The notes under the pieces are model-generated. The model was not told the origin of the DNA, ran no database searches, and was given only the letters and a program-made list of their open reading frames with translations. Made by a program: the position numbers and the translations under genes. Below are positions 47,409 through 56,399 of a stretch of DNA of 64,000 nt, piece after piece; the first letter of the stretch is position 1; every line of letters starts with the position of its first letter. Source of the DNA: Castellaniella sp049651205 (lineage in GTDB: Bacteria; Pseudomonadota; Gammaproteobacteria; Burkholderiales; Burkholderiaceae_B); the NCBI RefSeq assembly GCF_049651205.1, contig NZ_JBASBR010000002.1, positions 1 through 64,000 on the forward strand, written 5' to 3'.

Positions 47409-49007
47409 TTACTTATCCAGACTGACTTGGTCGAAGATGTGGCGCCCAACCGGCGACACCGTATAGCCCTTGACGTTTTTACGCAGGGGTTCAAACACCG
47501 TGGAGTGCGCGATCATCACCGCGGGGGCTTGCTCGTGCATCACCACCTGGGCCTGCTTGTAGAGTTCGACACGCTTGGCGTGATCGGACGTGGTGCGGGC
47601 CGGCTGGATGAGGTCTTCGAAGGGCTTGTAGCACCAGCGCGAGTAGTTGGAGCCATTATTGGCCGCTGCGCAGCTGAACAGCGTGGCCAGGAAGTTGTCC
47701 GGGTCTCCGTTGTCGCCCGTCCAGCCAATCAGCATGGTTTGGTGCTCGCCGCTCTTGGTGCGTTTCAGGTACTCGCCCCACTCGTAGGTAACAATTTTGG
47801 CCTTGACGCCGATCTTGGCCCAATCGGACTGGATCATCTCGGCCATGCGCCGGGCGTTGGGGTTGTAGGGGCGCTGCACCGGCATGGCCCACAGATCGGT
47901 TTCAAAGCCGTCGGGGTAGCCGGCCTCGGCCAGCAATGCCTTGGCTTTCTTTATGTCGTGGGGCCAGTCTTTTACCGCATCGTTATAGCTCCACATCGTG
48001 GGCGGCAGCAGGTTCTTGGCCGGCTGGCCGGCCCCCTGGAAGACCGCTTCGATGATGGCAGGCTTGTCGATGGCCATCGACAGGGCCTGACGCACTTTGA
48101 CATCGGTAAACGGTTTTTTCTGGGTATTGAAAGATAGATAACCCACGTTCAGGCCGGCTTGCTCCAGCAGCTGAACATCCTTGTTTTTACGGATGGCATC
48201 CAGATCGGCCGGATTGGGGTAAGGCATCGACTGGCACTCATTTTTTTGCAGCTTGGCATAGCGCACCGAGGCGTCGGGGGTGATGGCAAACACCAGGCGA
48301 TCAACCTTGGCCTTGTCGCCCCAGTAGGCGTCAAAGGCCTTGTACAGGATGCGGGCGTCTTTTTGATAGGTGACAAACTCGAAGGGGCCCGTGCCGATGG
48401 GCTTGGTATCCACCTGGCTGGGGGTGCCCGCTTTCATCATGGCATCGGCGTACTCGGCCGACTGGATCGAGGCAAAGTCCATGCCCAGATTGGCCAGGAA
48501 GGGGGCCTCGGGGCGGGTAAGCACAAAGCGCACGGTGTGGTCGTCTACTTTCTCGACCTTGTCGATCAGCTTGTCCATGCCCATGCCGGAAAAATACTGG
48601 TACGAGCCGTTGGACACCTTATGAAAGGGATGGTCGGCATTTTTTTGCCGCAAAAACGAGAACAGCACGTCGTCGGCGTTGAATTCGCGGCTGGGCTTGA
48701 ACAACTTGCTGCTATGAAATTTGACGCCCGTGCGCAGATGGAAAGTATAGGTTTTGCCGTCTTCGCTGATATCCCACGATTTGGCCAAGCCGGGGATGAC
48801 CTCGGTGGTGCCGGCCTTGAACTCAACCAAGCGGTTGAAGATCGGGTGGGTGGCGTCGTTGGTGGTGCCGGATGTAAAGAAGGCGGCGTTGAAGCCCTCG
48901 GGAGAGCCTTCTGAGCAGTACACGTAAGTGGTGGCGGCGTGGGCAGACCCCACGGCCATGGCCAGCGACACAAGTGACAGGGCCAATGTATGTTTGGTGA
49001 GCTTCAT
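47409..49007 (-). CDS. dppA: Dipeptide-binding protein DppA
   Basis: A 532-residue SBP_bac_5 receptor with a signal peptide (about 1-24, ending AHA). It shows the DppA features YCSEGSPEGFNAAFFTSGTT, the family lobe motif VRQALSMAIDKPAII and a close match to E. coli DppA length. First gene of dppABCDF. In E. coli this system takes up dipeptides and 5-aminolevulinate. Confidence 0.94.
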   Translation of the reverse strand: MKLTKHTLALSLVSLAMAVGSAHAATTYVYCSEGSPEGFNAAFFTSGTTNDATHPIFNRLVEFKAGTTEVIPGLAKSWDISEDGKTYTFHLRTGVKFHSSKLFKPSREFNADDVLFSFLRQKNADHPFHKVSNGSYQYFSGMGMDKLIDKVEKVDDHTVRFVLTRPEAPFLANLGMDFASIQSAEYADAMMKAGTPSQVDTKPIGTGPFEFVTYQKDARILYKAFDAYWGDKAKVDRLVFAITPDASVRYAKLQKNECQSMPYPNPADLDAIRKNKDVQLLEQAGLNVGYLSFNTQKKPFTDVKVRQALSMAIDKPAIIEAVFQGAGQPAKNLLPPTMWSYNDAVKDWPHDIKKAKALLAEAGYPDGFETDLWAMPVQRPYNPNARRMAEMIQSDWAKIGVKAKIVTYEWGEYLKRTKSGEHQTMLIGWTGDNGDPDNFLATLFSCAAANNGSNYSRWCYKPFEDLIQPARTTSDHAKRVELYKQAQVVMHEQAPAVMIAHSTVFEPLRKNVKGYTVSPVGRHIFDQVSLDK

Positions 49008-49110
49008 CTGATCCTCGATTATCCTCGTGGGAATGCGTGAATTTTCGAGAACATAGCACAGAACACTGTTTCAACCGTAGTCTTGGGGCACTAAGGATTA
49101 CCCCAATGCA

Positions 49111-49124
49111 AAATTGCGCAATTT
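49111..49124. promoter_or_regulatory. 14-bp perfect palindrome upstream of dppA
   Basis: AAATTGCGCAATTT is a perfect palindrome 104 bp before the dppA start, flanked by AAGGA (49093-49097) and TCCTT (49124-49128) as an outer pair. It lies in the otherwise gene-free 49008-49360 region between dppA and ssb and could be an operator. No known consensus was matched. Confidence 0.45.
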
Positions 49125-49247
49125 CCTTAAAAACGGCATATGGCGGGCCTGTGCAGCGATGGAGCCCCTGTGGGTGTTGCTGCAAAGATCCGGGGTGAGG
49201 CTGCGGGGTACGGCCCCTTTTATATTGCAACACCCCGGGGCAACGTC

Positions 49248-49277
49248 TTGTCGGTATATTCCCGACTGGGCGATAAT
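49248..49277 (+). promoter_or_regulatory. Candidate sigma-70 promoter for ssb
   Basis: TTGTCG (49248-49253) and GATAAT (49272-49277) are separated by 18 bp, 84 bp before the ssb start. The 353-bp divergent region 49008-49360 holds nothing else recognisable beyond the palindrome near dppA; no LexA box was seen. Confidence 0.5.
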
Positions 49278-49360
49278 GTCTGTTTTACAAGATCCGATGG
49301 CCTGCCCTTGGCCGATTTCTTCGATAATGGCAGCCACATCGTCTACACAGGATTTCCACC

Positions 49361-49849
49361 ATGGCCTCCGTCAACAAAGTCATTCTCGTCGGCAACCTGG
49401 GGCGCGACCCCGAAGTTCGCTACAGCCCTGATGGTGCCGCCATCTGTAACGTGTCCATTGCCACCACCAGCCAATGGAAAGACAAAGCCTCCGGCGAGCG
49501 CCGCGAAGAAACCGAGTGGCACCGCGTAGTGTTCTACAACCGCCTGGCCGAGATCGCCGGCGAGTACCTGCGCAAGGGGCGCTCGGTGTACGTCGAAGGC
49601 CGCCTCAAGACCCGCAAGTGGCAAGACAAAGAAACCGGCGCTGATCGCTACAGCACCGACATCGTGGCCGACCAAATGCAGATGCTGGGCGGGCGCGACA
49701 GCGGCGATGCTGGCTCTGGCGCTGGCCCTGACAACGCCGGCTTCTCGCAAGCCCCGGCCCGCCGCGCGCCGCAACAACAGCGTCCTGCCGCCCCGGCGGC
49801 CAACCCGGCCAGCAACCTGGCCGATATGGATGACGATATTCCTTTTTAA
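49361..49849 (+). CDS. ssb: Single-stranded DNA-binding protein
   Basis: A 162-residue SSB. The OB fold opens with MASVNKVILVGNLGRDPE and continues through EWHRVVFYNRLAEIAGEYL and VYVEGRLKTRKWQDK. A Gly/Pro/Gln-rich linker leads to the acidic tip DMDDDIPF that recruits repair and replication proteins. It is followed by a strong terminator and then by the recombinase of an accessory island. Confidence 0.98.
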   Translation: MASVNKVILVGNLGRDPEVRYSPDGAAICNVSIATTSQWKDKASGERREETEWHRVVFYNRLAEIAGEYLRKGRSVYVEGRLKTRKWQDKETGADRYSTDIVADQMQMLGGRDSGDAGSGAGPDNAGFSQAPARRAPQQQRPAAPAANPASNLADMDDDIPF

Positions 49850-49875
49850 GGTCTACCACTCTCTAGAGTGTCCAC

Positions 49876-49910
49876 AAAACCCAGTAGCTCGTTGAAGCTA
49901 CTGGGTTTTT
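49876..49910 (+). terminator. Rho-independent terminator of ssb
   Basis: A perfect 14-bp stem (49876-49889 with 49896-49909) closes on a 6-base loop and is followed by T-rich sequence. A separate small palindrome, CACTCT-CT-AGAGTG (49857-49870), precedes it. The island begins after this point; 49911-50027 is AT-rich and holds no gene. Confidence 0.93.
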
Positions 49911-50027
49911 CTTTTTGGTAGGTAAATTGGCTGCATCCTCAAAATCTTAGTAAGGCGTACTGTATTTGCGATGTAAACAACATATGTTTAGTGTTCTGTC
50001 TTATCGAAAGGACAACCCCTTAAGCAT

Positions 50028-51308
50028 ATGAAAGCAAGGTCGTATCGTGTCATGACTGTGGTTAAAGCAGATGGGGAGCGCCTCCCGCTGCTGACACGTG
50101 ATGGCATACCCTTGTGGGCTACCACGCTATATAGCCTGACGGAGCTGCGCGCAAAAAATAGAGCCACCAAAACGCTTGAGGCGCATCTGCGGGCACTGAT
50201 GCTTTTCTATGTATTCCTTGATCAGCACGAGATTGATCTTGATTACAGAATTTCTGAGGGCGAGACACTCCACATGCATGAGGTGGATGAGCTGGTTCAG
50301 AATTGCAGGCTGCAAATGCACGAGGCCTATCAAAACAATGCTGCTGCAGATTCTTTGTCTTCGGGATTTCGAATAAGTAATTTGGAACGGTTTAGAAAAA
50401 GCCCCGATATGCGTCGGCAGAAAAGCGTTGTTCCACATTTGGCGGCTACGCGTATACAGGCGATTTGCCACTATCTTGAGTGGCTGATGCTTGACAGAGT
50501 AGACCGAATGCGAGCTAATCCAACTTTACGGCTGGCGCTGGAAACTTCGTTTCAGCGGACGTTGAATGCGCTGAGAGCACGGAGTCCCAGAATTGATCTA
50601 CGTGGGCGGGTTCTAGAGAGAGAGGGGCTTAGCCTGGAGGCGCAGCGGCGATTATTGGAGGTTGTTGATCCCTGGTTTTCAAGAAATCCTTGGCGCAACT
50701 TAGACGCGAAAGTGCGCAATCAGCTGATTATCGAATGGCTATATCATCTGGGGATACGTAGAGGTGAGCTACTGGGTATTCGCATTAGCGATATAGATTT
50801 CAGAAAGAGTCGGGTCACAATTCACAGGAGGGCTGATGACAAAATGGATCCCAGGAAGAATCAGCCAAATGTAAAAACGAAGGCCCGGGTACTTCGTGTT
50901 GATTAGGATTTATTAAAAAAAACGCAGAAATATATTATGGAATTTCGGCGCAGATTGGAGGGTGCGCGACGACATGATTTCTTATTTGTCACAGTGGATA
51001 CAGGAAAACCAATTTCTATTCATGGGTTTGACAAAATTTTCAAGGTTCTGAGAGCCAGCGGGAACAATCTGCCTGAACCATTATTTGCTCATCTGCCTCG
51101 CCACACATGGAATGACAATTTTTCACGGCAAATGGATACAAATGGAGTGGCTGAGGACAAAGAGAAAAAATATCGCTCCTACCTCATGGGATGGTCTGAA
51201 ACTTCTGGAACAGCGGCTACGTATACGAGACGGCATACAAGAAAAGCGGCAGAAAAAATATCCCTGTCGATGCAGGCTCGTGTGATCGGTGGAGGCCGTG
51301 ATGCGTAG
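50028..51308 (+). pseudogene. Tyrosine recombinase split by one in-frame TAG
   Basis: Two consecutive readings in the same frame (50028-50906 and 50937-51308) together form one tyrosine recombinase of 426 codons. The first part has an N-terminal SAM-like/core-binding region and the catalytic arginine in HLGIRRGELLGIR. The second has the HLPRHTW box and the nucleophile tyrosine in AATYTRRH. Only the TAG codon at 50904-50906 separates them; the ten codons after it up to the next ATG read as normal protein (DLLKKTQKYI). It is therefore a nonsense mutation, a sequencing error or a suppressed stop. It lies at the ssb-proximal edge of the island and probably once moved it. Lower GC than flanking genes. 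Confidence 0.85.
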
Positions 51309-51693
51309 TACGGCGATATCTCACGTTAAAGATGTGGATTCTGGTCTCCTTCCTGAAATTGCGTATTCGCGTTCCGGTGTCGCATTCAATCCACGAGAGG
51401 ATGTGTGGAGGTTCAGAGATGCCGTCACCAGCACCTTGAGGACTGACGGTATTGATTTCGACGTTCCTGCCAGCTACCTTCGTGAACGTCTGTCATGGTC
51501 TACAAGCGTCCATCTCATCGTCCCGCTAGAGGTGCGTGATGAGGCCGAACTCCGGGTCGTGGCTGATCTTGGCAAGCGGCTACTTCAGGGCAAAACGACG
51601 ATTGAGCGGGAGTTTCCGGGGTATCGCTATGGTCGGGAGCAGTGGCTCGCGGAATGCCACACCATGGAAGAGGATTTGAGGCTGAAGGTTTGA
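51301..51693 (+). CDS. Small hypothetical protein overlapping the recombinase end
   Basis: A 130-residue reading that starts at ATG 51301, inside the last codons of the recombinase (8-bp overlap), suggesting translational coupling. No family is recognised. Its first 60 residues could be the beginning of a second recombinase-like protein as in multi-recombinase modules, with the rest decayed or replaced, but this is a guess. The 229 bp after it (51694-51922) hold no gene I can support, only an AT-rich promoter-like patch near 51850-51860. Confidence 0.5.
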   Translation: MRSTAISHVKDVDSGLLPEIAYSRSGVAFNPREDVWRFRDAVTSTLRTDGIDFDVPASYLRERLSWSTSVHLIVPLEVRDEAELRVVADLGKRLLQGKTTIEREFPGYRYGREQWLAECHTMEEDLRLKV

Positions 51694-51922
51694 TACCAAT
51701 GAAGCGGGCTCCAGGCAGTCCTAGGGGCCACGTGCAGAAGGACATCAAGTAGGTTAAGCAGGACATCACGGCTCGGCTGGGTGGTGTGGATCGTCATCAA
51801 AGCGGCTAGCCGGTGCCAAGGGCAAACATGTTTCTTGGTTGTGCTGTTCTGTAATAATATGTTTTATCGGCGCGTCATTTAGAGTACACGCGTCCACTCC
51901 AAACGCCTGTAAGCCTAAGCCC

Positions 51923-53593
51923 ATGGACAGTCTTCCCAAAGGTAAACGTAAAGCCGAGCTCGGACTAGTAGACAACAAGGACATCACAATCCAGTCGATC
52001 CTTGGCATTCGGATTCATTGTTTCCGATCCCTAAGGGATCAGTCGTTGATTCTGGGGGAGAACGTCACAGTGCTCTCAGGCCGGAATGGGACGATGAAGA
52101 CATCGTTAATGGGATTGTTGGCTCACCCCTTCTCTAGTGATGCGAAGGATGCCTTTGGTGCGGAACTGAAGACTCCTCTTAAAGAGGTATTCAAATTTTC
52201 CCCTCAGTTTGACAAGGACGACTATAGCTATGACATGAGGTTGCGGACCGACACTGGGGACGTTTTGAGTGAGCCCGTATCAATTTACAGGGTAGAGGAC
52301 AATACTAATCGTCACCGGATTGTCGTGTCAGGTTCAGAGAAGGGGGACGGAAATTTCTACTACAACACGTCCTTTTTAAATTTGAAGAGATTATTTCCTT
52401 TGGTCGATACTAGGGCTAGCCCTACTGACCTCGCCGTCGGGCTCTCTCCGGACGAGGCAGCTGACCTCAAGGACTTCTACGAGACTATATTCCCTAGTTC
52501 TGAATACGAAGCTTTCGTGCCGGTTCATCAAAAGAAGGTTAAGACTACTTTTGCGGTATCTGGGGCTTCGGCGCGATACGATTGGCATTCTATATCCTCG
52601 GGCGAGGATAATCTTAGGGCGATATTCAATCGGTTAGTTGGCTTCCGGCGCAAGTTTAATGCAGGTCAGAGGGCTGGTAACGGTATTCTGTGCATTGACG
52701 AGTTCGAGAGCAGTCTTCATCCCGTTGCGCAGCTACGGCTTTTAGACTATCTCTACCGTTGGAGTGCAAAATACAAAGTTCAGATTGTTGTTTCAACACA
52801 TTCTCTACATCTGATACAAGACTTGTATTTGAGACACGCCCCGAATCTGTCTGCAGGGCGGATCGTAGTCAACTTTATTAGCAAGTCTAGCGCCCGAGAC
52901 GGGAATTTTCCAATTCTCCAGAATCCTGATTACGATCTTGCGTATAAGGAACTTACTCTTACGAATCCAGAAAAAGTGGTTTCTGCTCGTAAGGTTCGGA
53001 TCTTCTGTGAGGACGAGTATGCGGTACATTTTGCTAAGCGGTTGATCAAATCTAGGGATATCCTCTCAGCGGTAGAATTTCACTCTTCATTGGATCCCGA
53101 TGGTGGCAAGGTCGGAACGAGTTGGCCAGCACTCAAGAAACTGTGCATAGAATATCCTCTGCTACTTGAGGGTTCATTGGCACTATTTGATGCGGATGTA
53201 GGTTCCAGTGAGCTGAGAAAGATCAAGAATAAAGACCTTTATTTGGTATTGCCGGATGCTGATTCTCTTGCGATTGAGCGGCGAATAATTGCTTATATTA
53301 TTGGCCTGGAAAATGATGATGCCTTCTTCGCTAGGTTTGGACAGGAGAGGGAAGCGTTTTTGATGGAATTTAAGGCTGCCAATATCAGGTCTCTTGCTTT
53401 GGCCGATATAGTTGATCCCGAAAAAACCTCAATCGACCGATGTAAGGCGTGGGCGGATACCAATAAGGCTAAGTTCAAGCAATACGTTACGTACTACTGC
53501 GATCAATCTGGACTGGCCGATGAATTTCGATCCAATTTTGTTAGTAGAGTGAATAAAATAAATCAAGAGCATGGCTTGCCGCTCATCGGATAG
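51923..53593 (+). CDS. OLD-like AAA/ABC ATPase with TOPRIM-like C-terminus
   Basis: A 556-residue protein. The ATPase part has an atypical Walker A GRNGTMKTS (53-61), an ABC-type signature SSGEDN (225-230), Walker B ILCIDEFESSLHP (255-267) and the H-loop STHS (291-294). The C-terminal part looks TOPRIM-like: VRIFCEDEYAVHF (358-370) supplies the acidic first motif and LFDADVG (421-427) the DxD. This is the architecture of OLD-family nucleases, used in phage defence. I chose ATG 51923; an earlier reading at 51839 gives a poor N-terminus. It is the first of three same-strand genes with ParB-like and methylase partners. Codon use is AT-richer than the chromosome. Confidence 0.8.
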   Translation: MDSLPKGKRKAELGLVDNKDITIQSILGIRIHCFRSLRDQSLILGENVTVLSGRNGTMKTSLMGLLAHPFSSDAKDAFGAELKTPLKEVFKFSPQFDKDDYSYDMRLRTDTGDVLSEPVSIYRVEDNTNRHRIVVSGSEKGDGNFYYNTSFLNLKRLFPLVDTRASPTDLAVGLSPDEAADLKDFYETIFPSSEYEAFVPVHQKKVKTTFAVSGASARYDWHSISSGEDNLRAIFNRLVGFRRKFNAGQRAGNGILCIDEFESSLHPVAQLRLLDYLYRWSAKYKVQIVVSTHSLHLIQDLYLRHAPNLSAGRIVVNFISKSSARDGNFPILQNPDYDLAYKELTLTNPEKVVSARKVRIFCEDEYAVHFAKRLIKSRDILSAVEFHSSLDPDGGKVGTSWPALKKLCIEYPLLLEGSLALFDADVGSSELRKIKNKDLYLVLPDADSLAIERRIIAYIIGLENDDAFFARFGQEREAFLMEFKAANIRSLALADIVDPEKTSIDRCKAWADTNKAKFKQYVTYYCDQSGLADEFRSNFVSRVNKINQEHGLPLIG

Positions 53594-53739
53594 CCTGCGC
53601 CGGAAGATGCAGTGAGGGGCGAGGTTCGATGTCGGTGACTATTAACTAAAATGATATAAGGCTGAGCGCCCTTAATGCGCGGTAAATTTGGTTTGTTGTG
53701 CTCGGATTTTCCATGTGATTTATGAGTTGATAGAGGGGA

Positions 53740-55083
53740 GTGGCTTTGAAACCATTTACTCAAAAAACAGTGGCTTTATCGCGCCTTCATCTTGATTCAC
53801 GTAATCCACGGCATGACGCTATTGAGGATGAGCCCTTAATTATTGCGCAATTAGTTAAGGGAGAACAGATATTGCCGCTTGCGGAGGATATTTGTAAACG
53901 CGGCCTCAGCCCATTAGAACGTCTTGCGGCGATCCCTCATCCGACGCTGAGTGACCATTTTGTGATGGTTGAAGGAAATCGCCGTCTCTGTTCCTTGAAG
54001 TTGCTACGCGATCCCGCTAAAGCCCCGGCATCTGATCGTAAGGCGTTCAAGAAGCTTGCCGATCACAAGCCGCCGTTGCCTCGAAGTCTAGAGGTGGCCG
54101 TTTTTCCTAGCCGTGATCTTGCAAATCAATGGATCGCTCTTAAGCATGGCGGTCAGCAAGGGGGGGTTGGCATCAAAAACTGGACAGCCTCTCAATCAAG
54201 TCGATTTAAGAGCGGCTTGGATAACATTTCGAAGCCTAATTCCTTAGCCTTAGCGGTTTTGGATTATGCCGTGGATGCCGGACTTCTAACCATTGATCAA
54301 AGAAATAACGTGGCATTAACGACAGTTACTCGCTATTTGACGAATCCGGTGGTTAGAAGTGCATTGGGTCTTGTCAGCCCGAGCGAGTTCCTTATCAATG
54401 TCCATAAATCAGATTTTGATTCGGCGATATCTCGATTTTTGGAGGATGTTCTATCTGGGCAGGTTCATTCTAGGTCGAAGGCATCTGAGCGAGCAGAGTA
54501 TGGTCGCGGCCTAATTGCCTCAGGGATTTCTCCGGAAAGCACGCTGCCTGATTCTTATTCTCCGTTAGGTAATTTTTCGTCGCCTTCGCATGCGGCTTCT
54601 GAAAATAATTCAACAGATATCAATGACTCCGTGGTGCGAAGAAATAACAGAAGCCCTGATCTTGGCAAGACTGTTGTGCGGTCTGGTTACGCGGTCCATG
54701 TCAGTGACCGCAAGACTAAGCTAATCTTTGATGAGCTACGGCATATTGATGCCTCAAAATTCACATTTGCAGCTTCGGCTTTGTTACGGCTATTTATGGA
54801 GCGTGTATGCAGAGCGTACGCAAAGAGGCAAGGCCTTGGCGATACTGGTGATCTATCCGCTGTGATCGGGCGCTGTGCGAATTATATGGAGAGCAAGGCG
54901 GGTGCTTCAAAAAGCGTTTTTCAAGTTTGGCGTACTTTATCGAGCAACCCTACGCATTACCTTTCCCCCGGCACGCTTGGTACATACATCCACGGGGGAA
55001 CAACCCCAGCTTTGGTTGATTTGCGCCGAGGGTGGGGCGATCTGGAAGATGGGTTCACGCTCATGCTGGAGGCCATTCGTTGA
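53740..55083 (+). CDS. ParB/Srx-like N-terminal domain protein
   Basis: A 447-residue protein. Residues 10-90 fit the ParB/sulfiredoxin nucleotide-binding fold: LHLDSRNPRH, a LAEDICKRGL helix, and the box MVEGNRRLCSLKLL with GNRR at 79-82. The middle is unrecognised. The C-terminal 130 residues are helical and end in a segment (TYIHGG...LRRGW) seen in my recollection of other ParB/Srx island proteins. Start is ambiguous: GTG 53740 lies against its own GAGGGGAG, while TTG 53746 gives 5-bp spacing. ParB-fold proteins bind or hydrolyse CTP/ATP or nick DNA; which applies is unknown. 146 bp separate it from the ATPase gene. Confidence 0.75.
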   Translation: MALKPFTQKTVALSRLHLDSRNPRHDAIEDEPLIIAQLVKGEQILPLAEDICKRGLSPLERLAAIPHPTLSDHFVMVEGNRRLCSLKLLRDPAKAPASDRKAFKKLADHKPPLPRSLEVAVFPSRDLANQWIALKHGGQQGGVGIKNWTASQSSRFKSGLDNISKPNSLALAVLDYAVDAGLLTIDQRNNVALTTVTRYLTNPVVRSALGLVSPSEFLINVHKSDFDSAISRFLEDVLSGQVHSRSKASERAEYGRGLIASGISPESTLPDSYSPLGNFSSPSHAASENNSTDINDSVVRRNNRSPDLGKTVVRSGYAVHVSDRKTKLIFDELRHIDASKFTFAASALLRLFMERVCRAYAKRQGLGDTGDLSAVIGRCANYMESKAGASKSVFQVWRTLSSNPTHYLSPGTLGTYIHGGTTPALVDLRRGWGDLEDGFTLMLEAIR

Positions 55084-55143
55084 TGGGCTGGCCAAGTTGG
55101 TGCTTTTTGGTTAGAGTCTCAGGTTCTTACAGATACTATCCAT

Positions 55144-55995
55144 ATGCCCGTTAATAACAGTCCTCTCCGCTATCCAGGCGGGAAGTCCCAGCTTGCGCCG
55201 TTCGTTATAGAACTGATGCGGACCAATGGCCTATTCGGTGGGGTCTACGTTGAGCCCTTCGCTGGGGGGGCGGGAATCGCGTGGAAACTCTTGTTTGATG
55301 GATACGCAAGCGAGGTTTGGATCAACGACATTGACCCTGCAATCCATGCGTTCTGGTACTGTGTGTTGAACCACACGGACGAACTGTGTGCAAAGATTGA
55401 GAGCACCGATGTCACGATTGATGAATGGCAGCGGCAGCGTAGTCTGCAGGCGTCTTCGCGCGAGCAATCCCTCGCTTTAGGCTTCTCTACATTCTTTTTA
55501 AATCGAACCAACCGTTCAGGAATCTTGAAAGCCGGAGTAATAGGTGGGCTTGCGCAGGCAGGGGAGTGGAAGCTCGACTGCAGGTTCAAAAAACAAGACC
55601 TGATCGACAAGATTCGCCGTATCGCCCTCTATAAGGACCAGGTGACGCTGACACGAGAGGATGCCAGTGTCTATCTGTCTTCGACCGTAAAGGCACTGCC
55701 ACAGCATGCGCTCATTAACATTGATCCACCTTACTACCGGAAGGGTCCCGAACTGTATTGCAGCTTCTATGACCATGCAGATCATAAGCATTTGGCTCGG
55801 GTGATCCGAAAATTGCGACGACCGTGGATGCTGACGTACGACAATGCGTCGGAGATCAGGGCCTTATATGAGGGGCTCCCGATGGCAACCAAGGAGCTGA
55901 CGTACTATGCGCAGGTAAAGCGCACTGGTGTAGAGCTATTAGTACTTAACCCGACACTGGTTACGCCAGAAGCCAGTGACCTCATCGTAGCTTGA
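55144..55995 (+). CDS. D12-class DNA adenine N6-methyltransferase (Dam-like)
   Basis: A 283-residue methyltransferase. The motif order is that of the alpha (D12) class: target-binding LRYPGGKSQL (8-17), SAM-binding YVEPFAGGAG (35-44) and catalytic DPPYY (194-198). Length matches Dam (about 270-290). The recognition site is unknown; Dam-type GATC is possible but unproven. It lies 60 bp after the ParB-like gene. No cognate restriction enzyme is visible, so it either protects host DNA from the OLD-like/ParB-like proteins or is a solitary methylase. Confidence 0.92.
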   Translation: MPVNNSPLRYPGGKSQLAPFVIELMRTNGLFGGVYVEPFAGGAGIAWKLLFDGYASEVWINDIDPAIHAFWYCVLNHTDELCAKIESTDVTIDEWQRQRSLQASSREQSLALGFSTFFLNRTNRSGILKAGVIGGLAQAGEWKLDCRFKKQDLIDKIRRIALYKDQVTLTREDASVYLSSTVKALPQHALINIDPPYYRKGPELYCSFYDHADHKHLARVIRKLRRPWMLTYDNASEIRALYEGLPMATKELTYYAQVKRTGVELLVLNPTLVTPEASDLIVA

Positions 55996-56043
55996 ACGAT
56001 ACCCAAGGTAAGGTCGCAGCTAGTGCAGTGCACCGTAAAAGAT

Positions 56044-56244
56044 TCACGACTCACCCCGCCGTTCTTGCGCCCAGTCGCTGGCAAAAAATCCGACCAGTCC
56101 ACCGCCGCCGTAGAAAACGGCCAGCGCGGTCAATAGGTAGATCGCTTGCTTGGGCTCGGGCTGTAGCCAAGCCATCACGCTCAGCGGTAGGGCTAGGCCT
56201 AGGCACCAGGCCAACAGTCCGCCAGTCGGGAATTTTGCTGTCAT
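56044..56244 (-). CDS. Small two-helix membrane protein
   Basis: A 66-residue protein with two hydrophobic segments (about 9-25 and 34-54) and a charged tail (WAQERRGES). No family recognised. Its ATG overlaps the stop of the next small gene in an ATGA, which supports both being real. It is convergent with the methylase gene. Confidence 0.5.
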   Translation of the reverse strand: MTAKFPTGGLLAWCLGLALPLSVMAWLQPEPKQAIYLLTALAVFYGGGGLVGFFASDWAQERRGES

Positions 56245-56399
56245 CGCTGCACTCTCCGTCGTTCGCCACATTGTTCGATTTTGTCGGCGGTAGCAATCAG
56301 CCACGTTCCTATCTGGCCGCCGTACTGGGCAACCAAAGCGCCGAGGGCCATCAGGCCCAGCACGAACCCCACTCCTACCGAGGAAATAGTCAAAGTCAT
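56241..56399 (-). CDS. Small one-helix membrane protein
   Basis: A 52-residue reading that begins MTLTISSVGVGFVLGL. It has one hydrophobic segment (about 8-26) and a basic end (GERRRVQR). It overlaps the following small gene by 4 bases (ATGA). The pair looks like holin-like, conjugation or toxin-type peptides of a mobile element; none can be named. Confidence 0.45.
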   Translation of the reverse strand: MTLTISSVGVGFVLGLMALGALVAQYGGQIGTWLIATADKIEQCGERRRVQR

